This document shows, one piece after another, positions 46,872-57,540 of a DNA stretch of 64,000 nucleotides. The position numbers were made by a program, and so were the translations under genes. The notes under the pieces were generated by a model that was given only the letters and a program-made list of their open reading frames with translations, did no database searches and was not told the origin of the DNA. This DNA comes from Biomphalaria glabrata (lineage: Eukaryota; Mollusca; Gastropoda; Planorbidae). The DNA lies in NCBI RefSeq assembly GCF_947242115.1, contig NC_074712.1, positions 16,390,666-16,454,665 of the forward strand, written 5' to 3'. Position 1 is the stretch's first letter; every line of letters begins with the position of its first letter.

Positions 46872-47790
46872 TGATGCACAAAAGTGAACTAAAAAGTTAA
46901 AATAAACTTTTAGATTAACTAAAAAGAAATGTAATTAAGGCCAAAGTTTAATTGAAAAAAAAAAGTTTAGTAATAAACGTAGTTAAATTTTTTTTTTTTT
47001 TTTTTTTAGTTACAAACTAAAAAGTTCAAGTAAATAAAAAAAAAAAACTTTTCAACATTTCGCAGTAGTTGAAACGCCATGTTTTCTGGTCATGGTCTTG
47101 TGATATTAACAATCTTGATATTTAAACGAAAATAATATACCTATTTTATCTGCATTGGATCGAAGGTAAACTAAGATGCTGGTAGACATGACGGAGTCGA
47201 TATCTGCACTGGAAGGTAGCAGTAGTAGGAACATTTCGCTTAACATTTTTGCCAAAAGCTTCTATACAATATTATGAATGGGTCTGTTCCTTTCGAGTCA
47301 CGTGGTGGTGTTTAATTTTTGTTAGTTCATATCATTAGTAGGAATCTGAAGCACTTTATGTCAATATTTAGTGTGTTTGTTTTTAATAGTTAGTAGCAAA
47401 CGATAATTTATCAACTGCAAGCACACCAAATACACTATTTGTATAGCTTAAACCTTAAAATTAGATGATCCTGAAAGTATATTATAATAGATGCTAGTGT
47501 GTAGACTTATTATTGAGAACTAGACTCTAGGTCTTAATCTACAGTTAGGCCTATATGAAGATCCAACACATTGCCTAGGGCCTCCAGTTATCTATAAGGC
47601 CGGCCTTCGTGTGTCCAACTGATTTTAACAACCTAGCCTGGTCAGACAGACGTACACGTGTAGGTCTAGTGTACTGTAGCGTGTAAAATCTATGATGATG
47701 ATGATACCACCCTTTTTTTCTTTGAGCCGTTACGCAGTAATGTTTGTTGCATGTTGATTGATTGAGTGTACTGAGAAAGCTAAATGCATG
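46872..47790 (+). repeat. Repeat module M, copy 2
   Basis: It begins AGTGATGCACAAAAGTGAAC, with AACTTTTAGATTAACTAAAA, TTTCTGGTCATGGTC, GAGTCACGTGGTGGTGTTTA and TGTCCAACTGATTTTAACAA in the same order as copy 1. Confidence 0.6.
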
Positions 47791-48699
47791 TAATAGCGCT
47801 AAACAAAAACAATTGGTACAAATTTGTCTAATCGCACATAATTATTGTCGTTAGTCTAGATCTATGACAAATTTAAATACATGACTGATCCAAACTAATT
47901 GATTTTTGTTTTCATGTATTTATTTTTTTCTTTTTATATTTTGCTAGCTATTAAGCAATATTTATTATTATGATGGTTTTAACTGATATTTGTTTCTTTG
48001 AAGGCTTTGCAAGCCTACAACAATTCGAGCCATTTGTTATAATCCCCAGATTTCCATTTCAGCACCTTTGTACTATGTTGGTCTATTTACATAGCCTTTT
48101 TCCCCCTCCCCAGTGTGTAGCCTTGAGACTCGTGACGTAATTTTTACGACCAATTTCACATCTACCAGGGAGAAAATACTTTAAGTGTGTGTGTGTGTGG
48201 GGGGGGGGGGCTTGGAGGGAGATGGCCATTGTTTGCGTCACTTTGGGGTTGAAACGAGACAAATCATCTAGCGTGGTGGGTGTAGGGTGGGTGCTTTTTG
48301 GTAACATTTACTACTACCCTACCCTCAGACTTGACTTTACATTTAGTAAGAATTTAGAAGTTGCTGTATTTTACATAGTGACATATAAAATATAAACATT
48401 TAGTGTAAAGTATTTACATTAGTAACTAAATACTTACACAAGTTGCATTAAAAAAAATCACCCTTAAAACCTCAGGGGGTTGGTGGTGAAGCAATGAGCG
48501 GGGAATCATCTCTACCGCCCCTCCCTCTATATTATACAAGGACTTTTAATCCGGAGCGATTACCCCGCAATCTCATGATTCTCATCCCCCCCCCCCACAC
48601 ACGTTTTGTTAGCTTTTCTTTTGTATCATGAAAATACAGTTAGTCGATAACGTCATCAATAGCCAAAATCTGCCAATAGACGCCATAGTCCAAGGATAA
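47791..48699. other. No gene seen
   Basis: A (GT)n run and G-run near 48186-48210 and a C-run near 48587; no gene. Confidence 0.45.
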
Positions 48700-49520
48700 A
48701 ATATACCGTACGGTCATTTTTTTTTACATGAGATTGTTCCGGATATCTTCCGAGTCATGTGAGTTTGTGTTTATATCGCGCGGCGTGCCTAGTTTCAGTT
48801 AGTTTATAGTGGGAATCTAAAGCGTTTTAAGTCAATATTTAGTGGTTTTAATTTATTCATTAGCGCCAAACTATAATTTGTTAATAACAAATCCATTTTT
48901 TTAATAGTTTCAACTAATCCAACCGATAGAAGGTACAGAAGCTTTGGCCTATATAGTCTGCCATATAAGATCTAGGAATCAATTTAAAAAACTCACCAGT
49001 CAACCTTAGGGGCTGGTGAGGGAGGGAAGCAATAAGTGGAGAATCATCTCTACCTCCCATCCCCTGAATTCCAGACACCAAGATCTGAATTTCTTGATCT
49101 ACGCGGACTACACCCTAACCCAGGCTATAATTTTTTAATAACAGGAGAATCTAGAGATCCTTTTTTTAAAAATAGTTTCAACTAAAATCGATAGTTAAGC
49201 CTTTGATTGAAGGTACCGAAGAGTTGGTCTATAGTCTACCATACTACACTGACTACACTTACTAGCATTCGGGTGACCAACCCTAGACAAAAAAAAAACA
49301 TTCATCCAGCCTCTCCTTCTCTGGACAAAAGTAAATAAGCTAGAACTTTAGTAGAACACTGAAAGTTGGACAGCAGACCAGTGTGGTCTAGGGCTAATCT
49401 AGTGTGTCGTGGCTATACAAGATGAAAAGACTGCCATGTGTTTTTCCTTGTGCGTATTAGGCTTGAGTTGTATAGCGAACAAATAACACATCTGATAGTC
49501 AAGGATATATTTAGATCTAC
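48700..49520 (+). repeat. Repeat module M, copy 3 (rearranged)
   Basis: It has GAGTCATGTGAGTTTGTGTT, TTTATAGTGGGAATCTAAAG, and in a second part (49130-49510) GTGACCAACCCTAGAC and AAAGTAAATAAGC. The left AGTTTAACT end is missing. A further short match occurs near 51440-51500. Confidence 0.5.
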
Positions 49521-49570
49521 TCTTACACAGGCCAAATGTGTCTTACCGCCGCCCTTTCATTGTTGGTTAC

Positions 49571-49837
49571 TGTGAAGAAACAAGTCCTTTGAAGTACAGA
49601 CTGCCTTTTATTGTGCAGCATTCAAACAGAACATATTTAGAAGGCAAACATCTACAGATCACCAACTCCACTGGATGACTTCCTTTCTCCTTGTTTTCAA
49701 CACACTCGTCACTTCCCGCAAGTCCCTTCACTCGTGACCTCCGTGACTGTATGTCGAAGGCGCCGCTTCACTCTCAGGTACCCAACACTTGACCGTGTGT
49801 GTCACGGTTGACCACACATAGTAACCGTGTCACAACA
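49571..49837 (-). repeat. Fossil solo LTR, 267 bp, 5-bp target duplication
   Basis: On the minus strand it starts TGTTGTGACACGG and ends TTTCTTCACA. GTAAC (GTTAC on the plus strand) flanks both sides at 49566-49570 and 49838-49842. An AATAAA lies about 45 bp before its 3' end. No internal region remains; a solo LTR forms by recombination between the two LTRs. The intact duplication suggests modest age. The family is not determined. Confidence 0.8.
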
Positions 49838-49842
49838 GTTAC

Positions 49843-50377
49843 TAAGTAAAATGGATGGATCTAGATATATTTAATCTAACCATTTTTTGAAACTTTACTG
49901 TAACATTTTGTATAAAGTAACTCATTGAATTTCCTAAAAATGCAAGAACTTTAAGAATGTAATAATACATCATGTATCCATATCACATTTTAATAATTCT
50001 TAATATCATCGATATGCATAATGTATCAGAACCTAAGAAATTTAGGCACTGAAAATTTAGGCACCAGTAAATTAGTCACATTTTATAAGGCGGAAATTTA
50101 GGTACCTGAAAATGAGACACTTTTTAATAGCAATCTTCATTTAAAAAATAATTTAAAAGTTTTAATATGTATCTCGTCCTTAGGCTATGGGCTATTGGTG
50201 AAGTTATCAAAAAAACATAGCAACTAAAACAGTCAACAGTCATTAGAATATTTTTTGCTTACTTCATTTACTGAGGAGAAAGATTTCTTCCATGATAATA
50301 ATTGAACAAACCAAAACGGCATTATTTTTGTTCAAACGTAATCTTCATTGAATCGTTTCATCTCCGCCTTGGATTCA
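49843..50377. other. No gene seen
   Basis: AT-rich; near 50040-50110 the phrase AATTTAGGCAC recurs loosely. Confidence 0.4.
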
Positions 50378-51385
50378 CAGTGTAAATTGTGAGGGAGGAG
50401 AAAGTTGAGAAACAGGTTGTAAATTGTGAGGGAGGAGAAAGTCGAGATACAGGTTGTAAATTGTGAGGGAGGGGAAAGTCGAGATACAGGTTGTAAATTG
50501 TGAGGGAGGGGAAAGTCGAGATACAGGTTGTAAATTGTGAGGGAGGGGAAAGTCTAGAAACAGGTTGTAAATTGTGAGGGAGGAGAAAGTCGAGAAACAG
50601 GTTGTAAATTGTGAGGGAGGAGAAAGTCGAGAAACAGGTTGTAAATTGTGAGGGAGGGGAAAGTCTAGAAACAGGTTGTAAATTGTGAGGGAGGGGAAAG
50701 TCTAGAAACAGGTTGTAAGTTGTGAGGGAGGGGAAAGTCTAGAAACAGGTTGTAAATTGTGAGGGAGGAGAAAGTCTAGAAACAGGTTGTAAATTGTGAG
50801 GGAGGAGAAAGTCTAGAAACAGGTTGTAAATTGTGAGGGAGGAGAAAGTCTAGAAACAGGTTGTAAATTGTGAGGGAGGAGAAAGTCTAGAAACAGGTTG
50901 TAAATTGTGAGGGAGGAGAAAGTCTAGAAACAGGTTGTAAATTGTGAGGGAGGAGAAAGTCGAGAAACAGGTTGTAAATTGTGAGGGAGGAGAAAGTCTA
51001 GAAACAGGTTGTAAATTGTGAGGGAGGAGAAAGTCGAGAAACAGGTTGTAAATTGTGAGGGAGGAGAAAGTGGAGAAACAGGTTGTAAATTGTGAGGGAG
51101 GAGAAAGTCGAGAAACAGGTTGTAAATTGTGAGGGAGGAGAAAGTGGAGATACAGGTTGTAAATTGTGAGGGAGGAGAAAGTCGAGAAACAGGTTGTAAA
51201 TTGTGAGGGAGGAGAAAGTCGAGAAACAGGTTGTAAATTGTGAGGGAGGAGAAAGTGGAGAAACAGGTTGTAAATTGTGAGGGAGGAGAAAGTCGAGATA
51301 CAGGTTGTAAATTGTGAGGGAGGAGAAAGTCGAGAAACAGGTTGTAAATTGTGAGGGAGGAGAAAGTGGAGAAACAGGTTATCCA
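50378..51385. repeat. 37-bp minisatellite, about 27 units
   Basis: GTAAATTGTGAGGGAGGAGA followed by AAGTCGAGAAACAGGTT. Variants change GAG to TAG or GAA to GAT. The 178-codon minus-strand frame is an artefact of a stop-free 37-bp unit. Confidence 0.95.
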
Positions 51386-51757
51386 CTCATTTATTGTATC
51401 TTCTATTTTCTAATGATTCCTACATGTCTTTGTCATCAATGGGGTTGTTCCGGATTTCTGACCTACTTTAAGTTATAAGTCACGTGGTGGTTAAACAACA
51501 AAGAGGAGAATGACCATGTCTTTTACATTCACAAACATTTTAAAATATACAGAGTACATCAACGAAGTTCATGAATGTTCAAATAACTATATGAATGTTT
51601 TAATAAAGAGCCAGGAACTGTTTAAGGATGGGTTTATCAGGGATATTTCTTGTATGGTCCATGACAATCGTCAGCACGTTGCCGAGGATAGATTCAAATT
51701 TTAATATGCCATTTAAAATAAATCTTTTTCTCATTGTTTTCTTTTTAAAGACTAAAT

Positions 51758-51898
51758 GTGTAATTAAATAAAGTCTGTACGTGTAATTAAATGAAGTCTG
51801 TACATGTCATTAAATGAAGTCTGTACATGTAATTAAATGAAGTCTGTACTTGTAATTAAATGAAGTCTGTACATGTAATTAAATGAAGTCTGTACTTG
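51758..51898. repeat. 23-bp minisatellite, about six units
   Basis: TGTAATTAAATGAAGTCTGT followed by AC. It abuts an R1 repeat (51900-52045). Confidence 0.92.
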
Positions 51899-51899
51899 T

Positions 51900-52045
51900 C
51901 ATTTCTCCCGCTCCTATTCTCGGTTTAAGTTGAAACTTGACACAATTATTTATTGTACCAAACAAAATATGAATCAATTGAAAACGTAACCAATTAGTCA
52001 ATTAACTAGTGGTAATTAATTATTTTGTTTGATATCAAATAAAGA
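51900..52045 (+). repeat. Interspersed repeat family R1, copy d
   Basis: AGTTGAAACTTGACACAATT, ATTTATTGTACCAAACAA, AATATGAATCAATTG and GTGGTAATTAATTATTTTGT; the best-preserved copy in the window. Confidence 0.65.
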
Positions 52046-52069
52046 AAATGACTTGTACATTATAAAGAT

Positions 52070-52105
<36 letters not shown>

Positions 52106-52573
52106 TACTTGTTTAGGGAAGGTGGGGTGTGGGGTGGCTTACATCGACCAAACTGCTTTGTTCCTCGTTGTTTGAAAACAAAAATAATCCAAGAACCATA
52201 ACTCTCGTTATATCTCAAAATGTTTTGTTATGTGTATTACACAGATTATAAGACTCCCTGTATCAGGAAGATATATCGTCATAATGAATAGGGGTCTAAA
52301 TCTAGATCAAAGGGAGTACAGACATTATAGGTCTTGGGCAACCCCAATAGTATGATTGTTAAAGTGAATAGAGAACAAAAAGTAACGTATCTTATGATTT
52401 GAAATTGTCTAATATGTTTGTTTGTTTGACATGTGTACAAGTGTTCTACAACAGAAGGTTTCTAAGATTTCTATATACCTGTTCTCTAGCCAGTTGCTTC
52501 AAGGCTTCTATAAAATTTCAATATTTGACAATCAGCTGTTAGTTTGTTCTCTGTATAGTATACAAAACACGAG

Positions 52574-52611
<38 letters not shown>

Positions 52612-52939
52612 TTGTGTTCGTACACATGCATGTGAGTGTGTGTGTGTATCCCCCCCCCCAATTCTCATTGTGCACGTCTGTTTTGACACCCTTTAGTTGA
52701 GTTGCTTCCCTTAGATTTACAACAATATTCAAATGAAGGATTGTTTAAACTAGAAAAAGATGTCTGCCATCAGCTTTTTTTTTTTTTTTTCAATTAAAAA
52801 AAAGAAAGACTGGTTAGATTTTAGAGGAGTGTTGTCATAAGAGAATTTGGAATCATCCTTTCTGGTGAGAAAGTTTAAGCGCCCCTAAGCGCACAGAAGG
52901 ATTTCCTTACCGCAATAAATTAAATATTGTACTGAATAG
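52046..52939. other. No gene; microsatellites
   Basis: (CA)n/(TA)n at about 52071-52106, (CT)n at about 52577-52605 with GT and C runs after it. The overlapping frames at 52422-52732 arise from these runs. Confidence 0.6.
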
Positions 52940-53236
52940 TGGAGGCGCTGAGGCTGACTTGTTAAGCGCTTGCGGCTTTTGAACTTGGGGTCCTGTGTTC
53001 GAATCTCGGTGAAGAATGGGACTTTTAATTTCCTGATTCTCAGGGCGCCCCGGAGTTCTCCCAACTCTAATGGGTACGTTACCTGGCTTGAGTTGGGGAA
53101 AATAAAAGCGGTTGGTCGCTGTGCTGGCCACATGATATCCTGCTCTTTAACCGTTAGCCGTAGAAACAGATGACATTAACATCATCTGCCCCATGGATCG
53201 CAAGGTCATAAAGGGAAACTTTACTACTTACTTTAC
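52940..53236 (+). mobile_element. tRNA-derived SINE, copy 2
   Basis: The B box is TGTTCGAATCTCGGTG; the body has CAGGGCGCCCCGGAGTTCTC, TTGAGTTGGGGAAAATAAAA and CATCATCTGCCCCATGGATC; the tail has TTTACTACTTACTTTACT. The head is decayed near the A box. Confidence 0.88.
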
Positions 53237-53369
53237 TGTACCGAATCGTACAAAGAACTTTACGTAGTAACAACTTAGGTGTCTAATAGTTTCACAAGAA
53301 CCCCCCACCCTTTCCTCTTTCTCTGCATACCAGTTTTATATGTAATGTTCAAACTTCAACCTTCGGGCA

Positions 53370-53524
53370 AAGATCGGCCTGTGTTAAGGTACTATCGAAA
53401 CATTGTACATAGTAAAGAGACTCAGTTCCTGGACTCGATAATTTTGTTATTATTATTACTATTGTTGCGGCCTATAACACTGATATTGCTATGACCCACT
53501 GGTAGATAAAGGTTAGGCACCACT
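53370..53524. mobile_element. Possible hAT right-end remnant
   Basis: It ends GGTTAGGCACCACTG, the complement of a common hAT start (CAGTGGTGCCTAACC). No matching left end was found. Confidence 0.3.
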
Positions 53525-53701
53525 GATCTATATCAACTGCTACCACGTCAATTGATTTGTGTAAAACACGGGTTTGTATGCAGACTACTTCATTATTGAC
53601 TCACTGTTTCCGCTTGGACAAAGGGATCAAACCAAAACCTACGAGGCAATCAGAGAACGGAAGGAACGAAAATACACTATCTCAGTCTTCAAGATCTGTT
53701 G

Positions 53702-53950
53702 AGGCGGCGCGGTGGCTAAGAGCTGAGGCGCTAGGCTATCCAACCGATAGGTTCGAATCCTGGTGACGACTGGGATTTTTAAATTCGGGATCTTCGGGCG
53801 TCTCAGATCTAAGGGTACCTGAAACTAGTTTGGGAAAAGTAATGGTGGTTGGTTGTAGTGTTGGCTACATGACACCCTCATTAACAGAGAGCCACAGAAA
53901 CAGATGGACTTTACATCATTTTTTCTATAGATTATTGACTCTGAAAATAT
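53702..53950 (+). mobile_element. tRNA-derived SINE, copy 3
   Basis: A box TGGCTAAGAGCTGAGG and B box GGTTCGAATCCTGG, then GTTTGGGAAAAGTAATGGTG and GTTGGCTACATGACACCC. The body is shorter than in the other copies. A LINE tail in the opposite orientation follows directly. Confidence 0.85.
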
Positions 53951-53954
53951 TCTT

Positions 53955-54250
53955 ATCTTATCTTATATAATACAGACGTTACTTCAAAAAAGAAGATGAT
54001 TACGTCCTACGCGTCATGCATTTAGTCATGCATATTAACCAATGGCTTAAATTCTGCCAAGTCACTGGTTTTCCAGGCAATCGATTCCATGCTCTAATAT
54101 CACCAGGGAAGTAGGAGTATTTGTACAAATTTGTCCTAGCATATGGGACCAGAAGTACGCCTTCATTAAATGAATTATTGAAATGCTTGTATCTGCCAAA
54201 AGTACGTATTAACATAGGTATAGATGGTGTAAACTCTAGTGTCACGTTTT
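53955..54250 (-). mobile_element. 5'-truncated LINE: reverse-transcriptase C-terminus and 3' tail
   Basis: The minus-strand frame has NLYKYSYFPGDIRAWNRLPG, typical of CR1/Jockey-type RT ends (Y..SFFPRTIRDWN.LP), followed by a 3'UTR with GGACGTAATCATCTTCTTTT and AAGTAACGTCTGTATTATAT and a terminal AAGATAAGATAAG repeat. Such tails are reused at 11005, 25260 and 25430. Truncation at the 5' end is normal for LINEs. Confidence 0.75.
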
Positions 54251-54404
54251 CTATATATTATAATATAAGTGTCAAAAGAAGCAACAACATTTGTAGCAAA
54301 AGTAAATTAAAAAACAAATACAATATTAAAATAACAGGCTATGTAACCATGATTTTTGAAAGAATAAACATTTTATTTCCATTTAGGCTTCAACCCCTTA
54401 CGAT
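54251..54404. other. Short unique stretch
   Basis: AT-rich, no feature seen. Confidence 0.3.
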
Positions 54405-54417
54405 GCCATAAGATCTT

Positions 54418-54901
54418 GTTGATGTCTAAGAGCTGAGCCGAAGGCTCTTCGAGCTCTAAGTTTGAAAAAAAAACCTGTTTGGACGCCAAACAGTAAAAAA
54501 AAAAAAACCTGTGTGAACACACAGTTCTGTTTGGGAGAGACCCTAGACAATGCCTATGTAAGGCATTGCTGTTGACCGATGCGTTCAGCCCCCGACACGT
54601 GGACTAGAGACACGGCCGAAGGCCGAGAATGCACCGGGGACTTCTGCCATTTTTCTTCAATGTACCAAGCTAACTGTGCGGGATCCGCCATTTATGTAAC
54701 GGTCCCTTTGAGGAACAGCGCATGGATTGGTGACGTGTTTGTGGGGACTTTATTACAACCCCGCCCGTGCAATGGGTGGACTCTCGTCTACCCGTGGGCA
54801 TCCCCACGGGAGTCCTGTGTTGCTACCCATTTAGCCTAGCCAATTCCTCAAATGGCCGTTTCCACGCGGGCGCCACGATGAGGCAGGGCAACGTGCCCGC
54901 G
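54418..54901 (+). mobile_element. 484-bp hairpin-rich retroposon with 13-bp target duplication
   Basis: Identical 13-mers GCCATAAGATCTT flank it at 54405-54417 and 54902-54914. Seven perfect short stems lie inside: AGAGCT/AGCTCT around GAGCC/GGCTC (54429-54457), CTGTTTGG/CCAAACAG (54475-54493), CTGTGTG/CACACAG (54509-54524), CAATGCCT/AGGCATTG (54548-54568), CGGCC/GGCCG (54613-54625), CCCGTGGG/CCCACGGG (54791-54810) and GGGCA/TGCCC (54886-54898). The second and third stems each follow a poly-A and CCTG-type lead, so they are a duplicated pair. The 3' part shares CGTTTCCACGNGGGCGCCAC with the element at 13228. No coding frame is credible. The family is not recognised. Confidence 0.8.
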
Positions 54902-54929
54902 GCCATAAGATCTTCATAGTATTCTAGTA

Positions 54930-55462
54930 CAGCGATGCCCAAAAATACGGCCCGCGGGCCGTGGTTCAATCCGGCCCGCCGAGAAGTCGGCACAAAGCGT
55001 AGAACCCCCCACCCCTCCCTCCAAAGAAAAACTACGCTAAGGCCCTCACAATTTCTCTGATGGATTGGTCAATGACCTTTAAAATTTGTGCGTTTATGAA
55101 ATGGACTCTGAATGTGGAATTTAAGAATCTAACAAGAATCTAACAGGAAGAGTGTACTCATTTTACTTTTTTTTTTGTGTTGATATTAAGCCAACATATT
55201 TTATTTATAAAACGAATCTGACGACTCTCTTGGTTTTAGTCGCGAATAAAAGATTGTTAAATTTTTTAAAGCCTAGATGGTGGGGGTTGATGGGGATATT
55301 TACCAAATAGCGACAAGAAAATGTATTAGATCCACGGATTTGTAATAAAATAATTTCAGGTCAATGTCAATTCTTTTTTTGTACCTTTTCGTTCATGTGG
55401 TCCGTGATACGAGTGTCGGAAATTAAAATGGCCCGCAAGTCGAATTAGGTTGGGCATCACTG
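54930..55462. mobile_element. hAT non-autonomous element, 533 bp, with intact 8-bp duplication
   Basis: The ends CAGCGATGCCCAA and TTGGGCATCACTG, with octamers TTCTAGTA on both sides (54922-54929 and 55463-55470). The interior (AAGTCGGCACAAAG, CAATGACCTTTAAA, TTTTCGTTCATGTGG) matches 37358-38042 with some internal loss. Confidence 0.93.
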
Positions 55463-55470
55463 TTCTAGTA

Positions 55471-55988
55471 CAATGGTCGAGCTTTACCAGAACAGAGGAA
55501 TTCTATGCCAAGGGATACAACTCTTTGAATATTTAAAATAAACTTTTAAAGGATTATTTCCCCGTGATGGAATAATTATTTCTTTGTAAGAGCTTGTGAA
55601 TATTATTCATTTACGTCGTAAAGGTCATGTGTTCGTTTCCTGTGTCATGTCTTTACCAACTTGGTCCCAAGCCTGTTTTACTCTTTCACAGCTTTCACTT
55701 TCATGTTCTTTCTATCCAGCAGCGTTCGTCCTTTATCTGGTTATTCTTTCAATAATCTCCAAGGCAAACACTGGCGGGCTCAAGTTTGCCAACATCCCCC
55801 GAGACACGCAGTAAACTCAGTACAGTTGTGTCCCCTTGTTTAGAAGTCTCCAGAATTGTTTGAACAAGCTACCAATGAAGTTTTATCTCGAGTTGCAGAC
55901 TCTACAGAAACAAAAAAAAAAAAAAAAAAAACAGTCGCTACTCTTCTATGACAAAGTTCACTTTTAAGTAGACTTTTCTGAAAATCAG
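55471..55988. other. No gene seen
   Basis: Two overlapping plus-strand frames (55596-55843) without domains; a poly-A run near 55912-55931. Confidence 0.4.
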
Positions 55989-56310
55989 GGCAAAATGTAC
56001 ACTCTATGCTAATATTACATCAGGTTGTTTCAAAATGTACGCTCTATGCTAATATTACATCAGGTTGTTTCAAAATGTACACTCTATGCTAATGTTACAT
56101 CAGGTTGTTCCAATATGTACACTCTATGCTAATATTATATCAGGTTGTTTCAAAATGTACGCTCTATGCTAACATTACATCAGGTTGTTTCAAAATGTAC
56201 ACTCTATGCTAATGTTACATCAGGTTGTTCCAAAATGTACGCTCTATGCTAATGTTACATCAGGTTGTTCCAAAATGTACACTCTATGCTAATGTTACAT
56301 CAGGTTTTTC
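55989..56310. repeat. 40-bp minisatellite, eight units
   Basis: CAAAATGTACACTCTATGCT followed by AATATTACATCAGGTTGTTT; units differ at three or four sites. Confidence 0.95.
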
Positions 56311-56439
56311 CAAATGTGTGTTGCCAATTAATGAGAAAAACAAACAAAATCTTTTTAAAAAATCCATTTATAAAAAACTAAGCTAGTCTAATGGGAAAAA
56401 CTTCGCAATTACAACTATATATCTTAATAATGTAGACGT

Positions 56440-56545
56440 TATTTTCCTAATTTAATATCAAACAAAATAATTAATAACCAATAATTAATTGACTTTTTGT
56501 TTGATTTTTTTTTATTGATTCATGTTTTGTTAGGTTAATAAAAAA
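56440..56545 (-). repeat. Interspersed repeat family R1, copy e
   Basis: The complement has AACAAAACATGAATCAATAA and GGTTATTAATTATTTTGTTT. Confidence 0.5.
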
Positions 56546-56789
56546 ATAAAAGTAAAGTTCCCATTTCAGAACCAGTGGTCTATTGGCAGATGATGTCAAG
56601 TTCATCTGTTTCTGTGGTCCCCACGGTTATCGAGGGTGTAACGTGGGCAGGACAACGACCATCCGCCTTTGTTAGGTACAGTAAGAAAAAGTTAAAATTT
56701 TCCCTTGATCCGAGAATGGGCCTGGTAGAAATAACGTGTACAGTTATCTAAAGGAACCAAACCCTACATATTTAGCCATACCTGTGAAT

Positions 56790-56925
56790 TTCGAAGGATT
56801 GTTGGTATCAACCAAATAATTAATTACCAGTAATCCATTGACTAATATGTCAATATCTTTATTGATCCATGTCTTGTCTCTGCCAATGCCTAATTGTGCA
56901 AAAAGTTTCCACTTGATCCGAGGAT
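56790..56925 (-). repeat. Interspersed repeat family R1, copy f
   Basis: The complement has AACTTTTTGCACAATTAGGC, AAGACATGGATCAATAAAG and ACTGGTAATTAATTATTTGG. A second partial head (TTGATCCGAGAATGGG) near 56704 suggests a broken tandem copy. Confidence 0.55.
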
Positions 56926-57289
56926 GGGTGTGCGAGAAATAATGTGCATAAAGTTTTTACCAGCCAGAAAGAGTTAATATGAGCTGGTCATAATGAGTTG
57001 TGTTACAAGCGAATGAGCTTAGAAATAGGATTTTTCAGAGCTAAAAAGCGCTTAAAACCTATCACCAATTATACACATTATCAACATGTCAACCGGATAC
57101 ACCAAATGAGGCTAGCTATTTATAGATATAGGCCATAGAGTAAAATCTTGAGAGTAACGATAGCAGAGATAGTTTTCCAAATCAGTAAAGCAGTGTTTGG
57201 ATTTTATTTAGGTGAGTGCACAGCATAGTGTCAACAGTCAATGAAACATGGCCTATATAGATGACTTACGAGTTATGGGTGTCTGCATT

Positions 57290-57540
57290 GTGCGTCACTA
57301 TCTCACTGTATGACGTATGTATTGCACATCTAGCGATGTTGTATGACGTGCTAGCATTGTACGTCAAGACCTGAACGACGGAAGTACACAATTTATGACG
57401 TCCTTCAATGCGCCAAGATACACAATAAGACGTCTTTGTAAAGCACGTCGAGTTACAATGTATGACGTCTTTTCATTGTCCGTCTAGGACTCTAGATATA
57501 CAGTTGGGTGTACTGTAATTTATGACACACAGTATGACCA
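57290..57540. promoter_or_regulatory. Degenerate repeat with a cluster of TGACGT (CRE-like) cores
   Basis: TGACGT or its complement occurs at 57311, 57344, 57361 (ACGTCA), 57396 (TGACGTCC) and 57463 (TGACGTCT), with AGACGTCT at 57428 and GCGTCA near 57292. These fall in loosely repeated phrases (TGTATGACGT, GCATTGTACGTC). CREB/ATF-type factors bind TGACGTCA; only half or near sites are seen. It is about 0.7 kb beyond the PERCC1-like stop. Confidence 0.4.

Noticed and set aside
50850-51386. 178-codon minus-strand frame (NLFLHFLLPHNLQPVSRLSP type)
   Set aside because: It is a 37-bp minisatellite with no stops; the peptide cycles every 37 residues only because the unit is not a multiple of 3.
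53720-53775. Possible tRNA gene (A and B boxes)
   Set aside because: The same tRNA-like head precedes a fixed body in four places, so these are SINEs, not tRNA genes.
54430-54470. Hammerhead ribozyme in the hairpin-rich retroposon
   Set aside because: The CTGANGA and GAAA core motifs of a hammerhead are not present in the right order.
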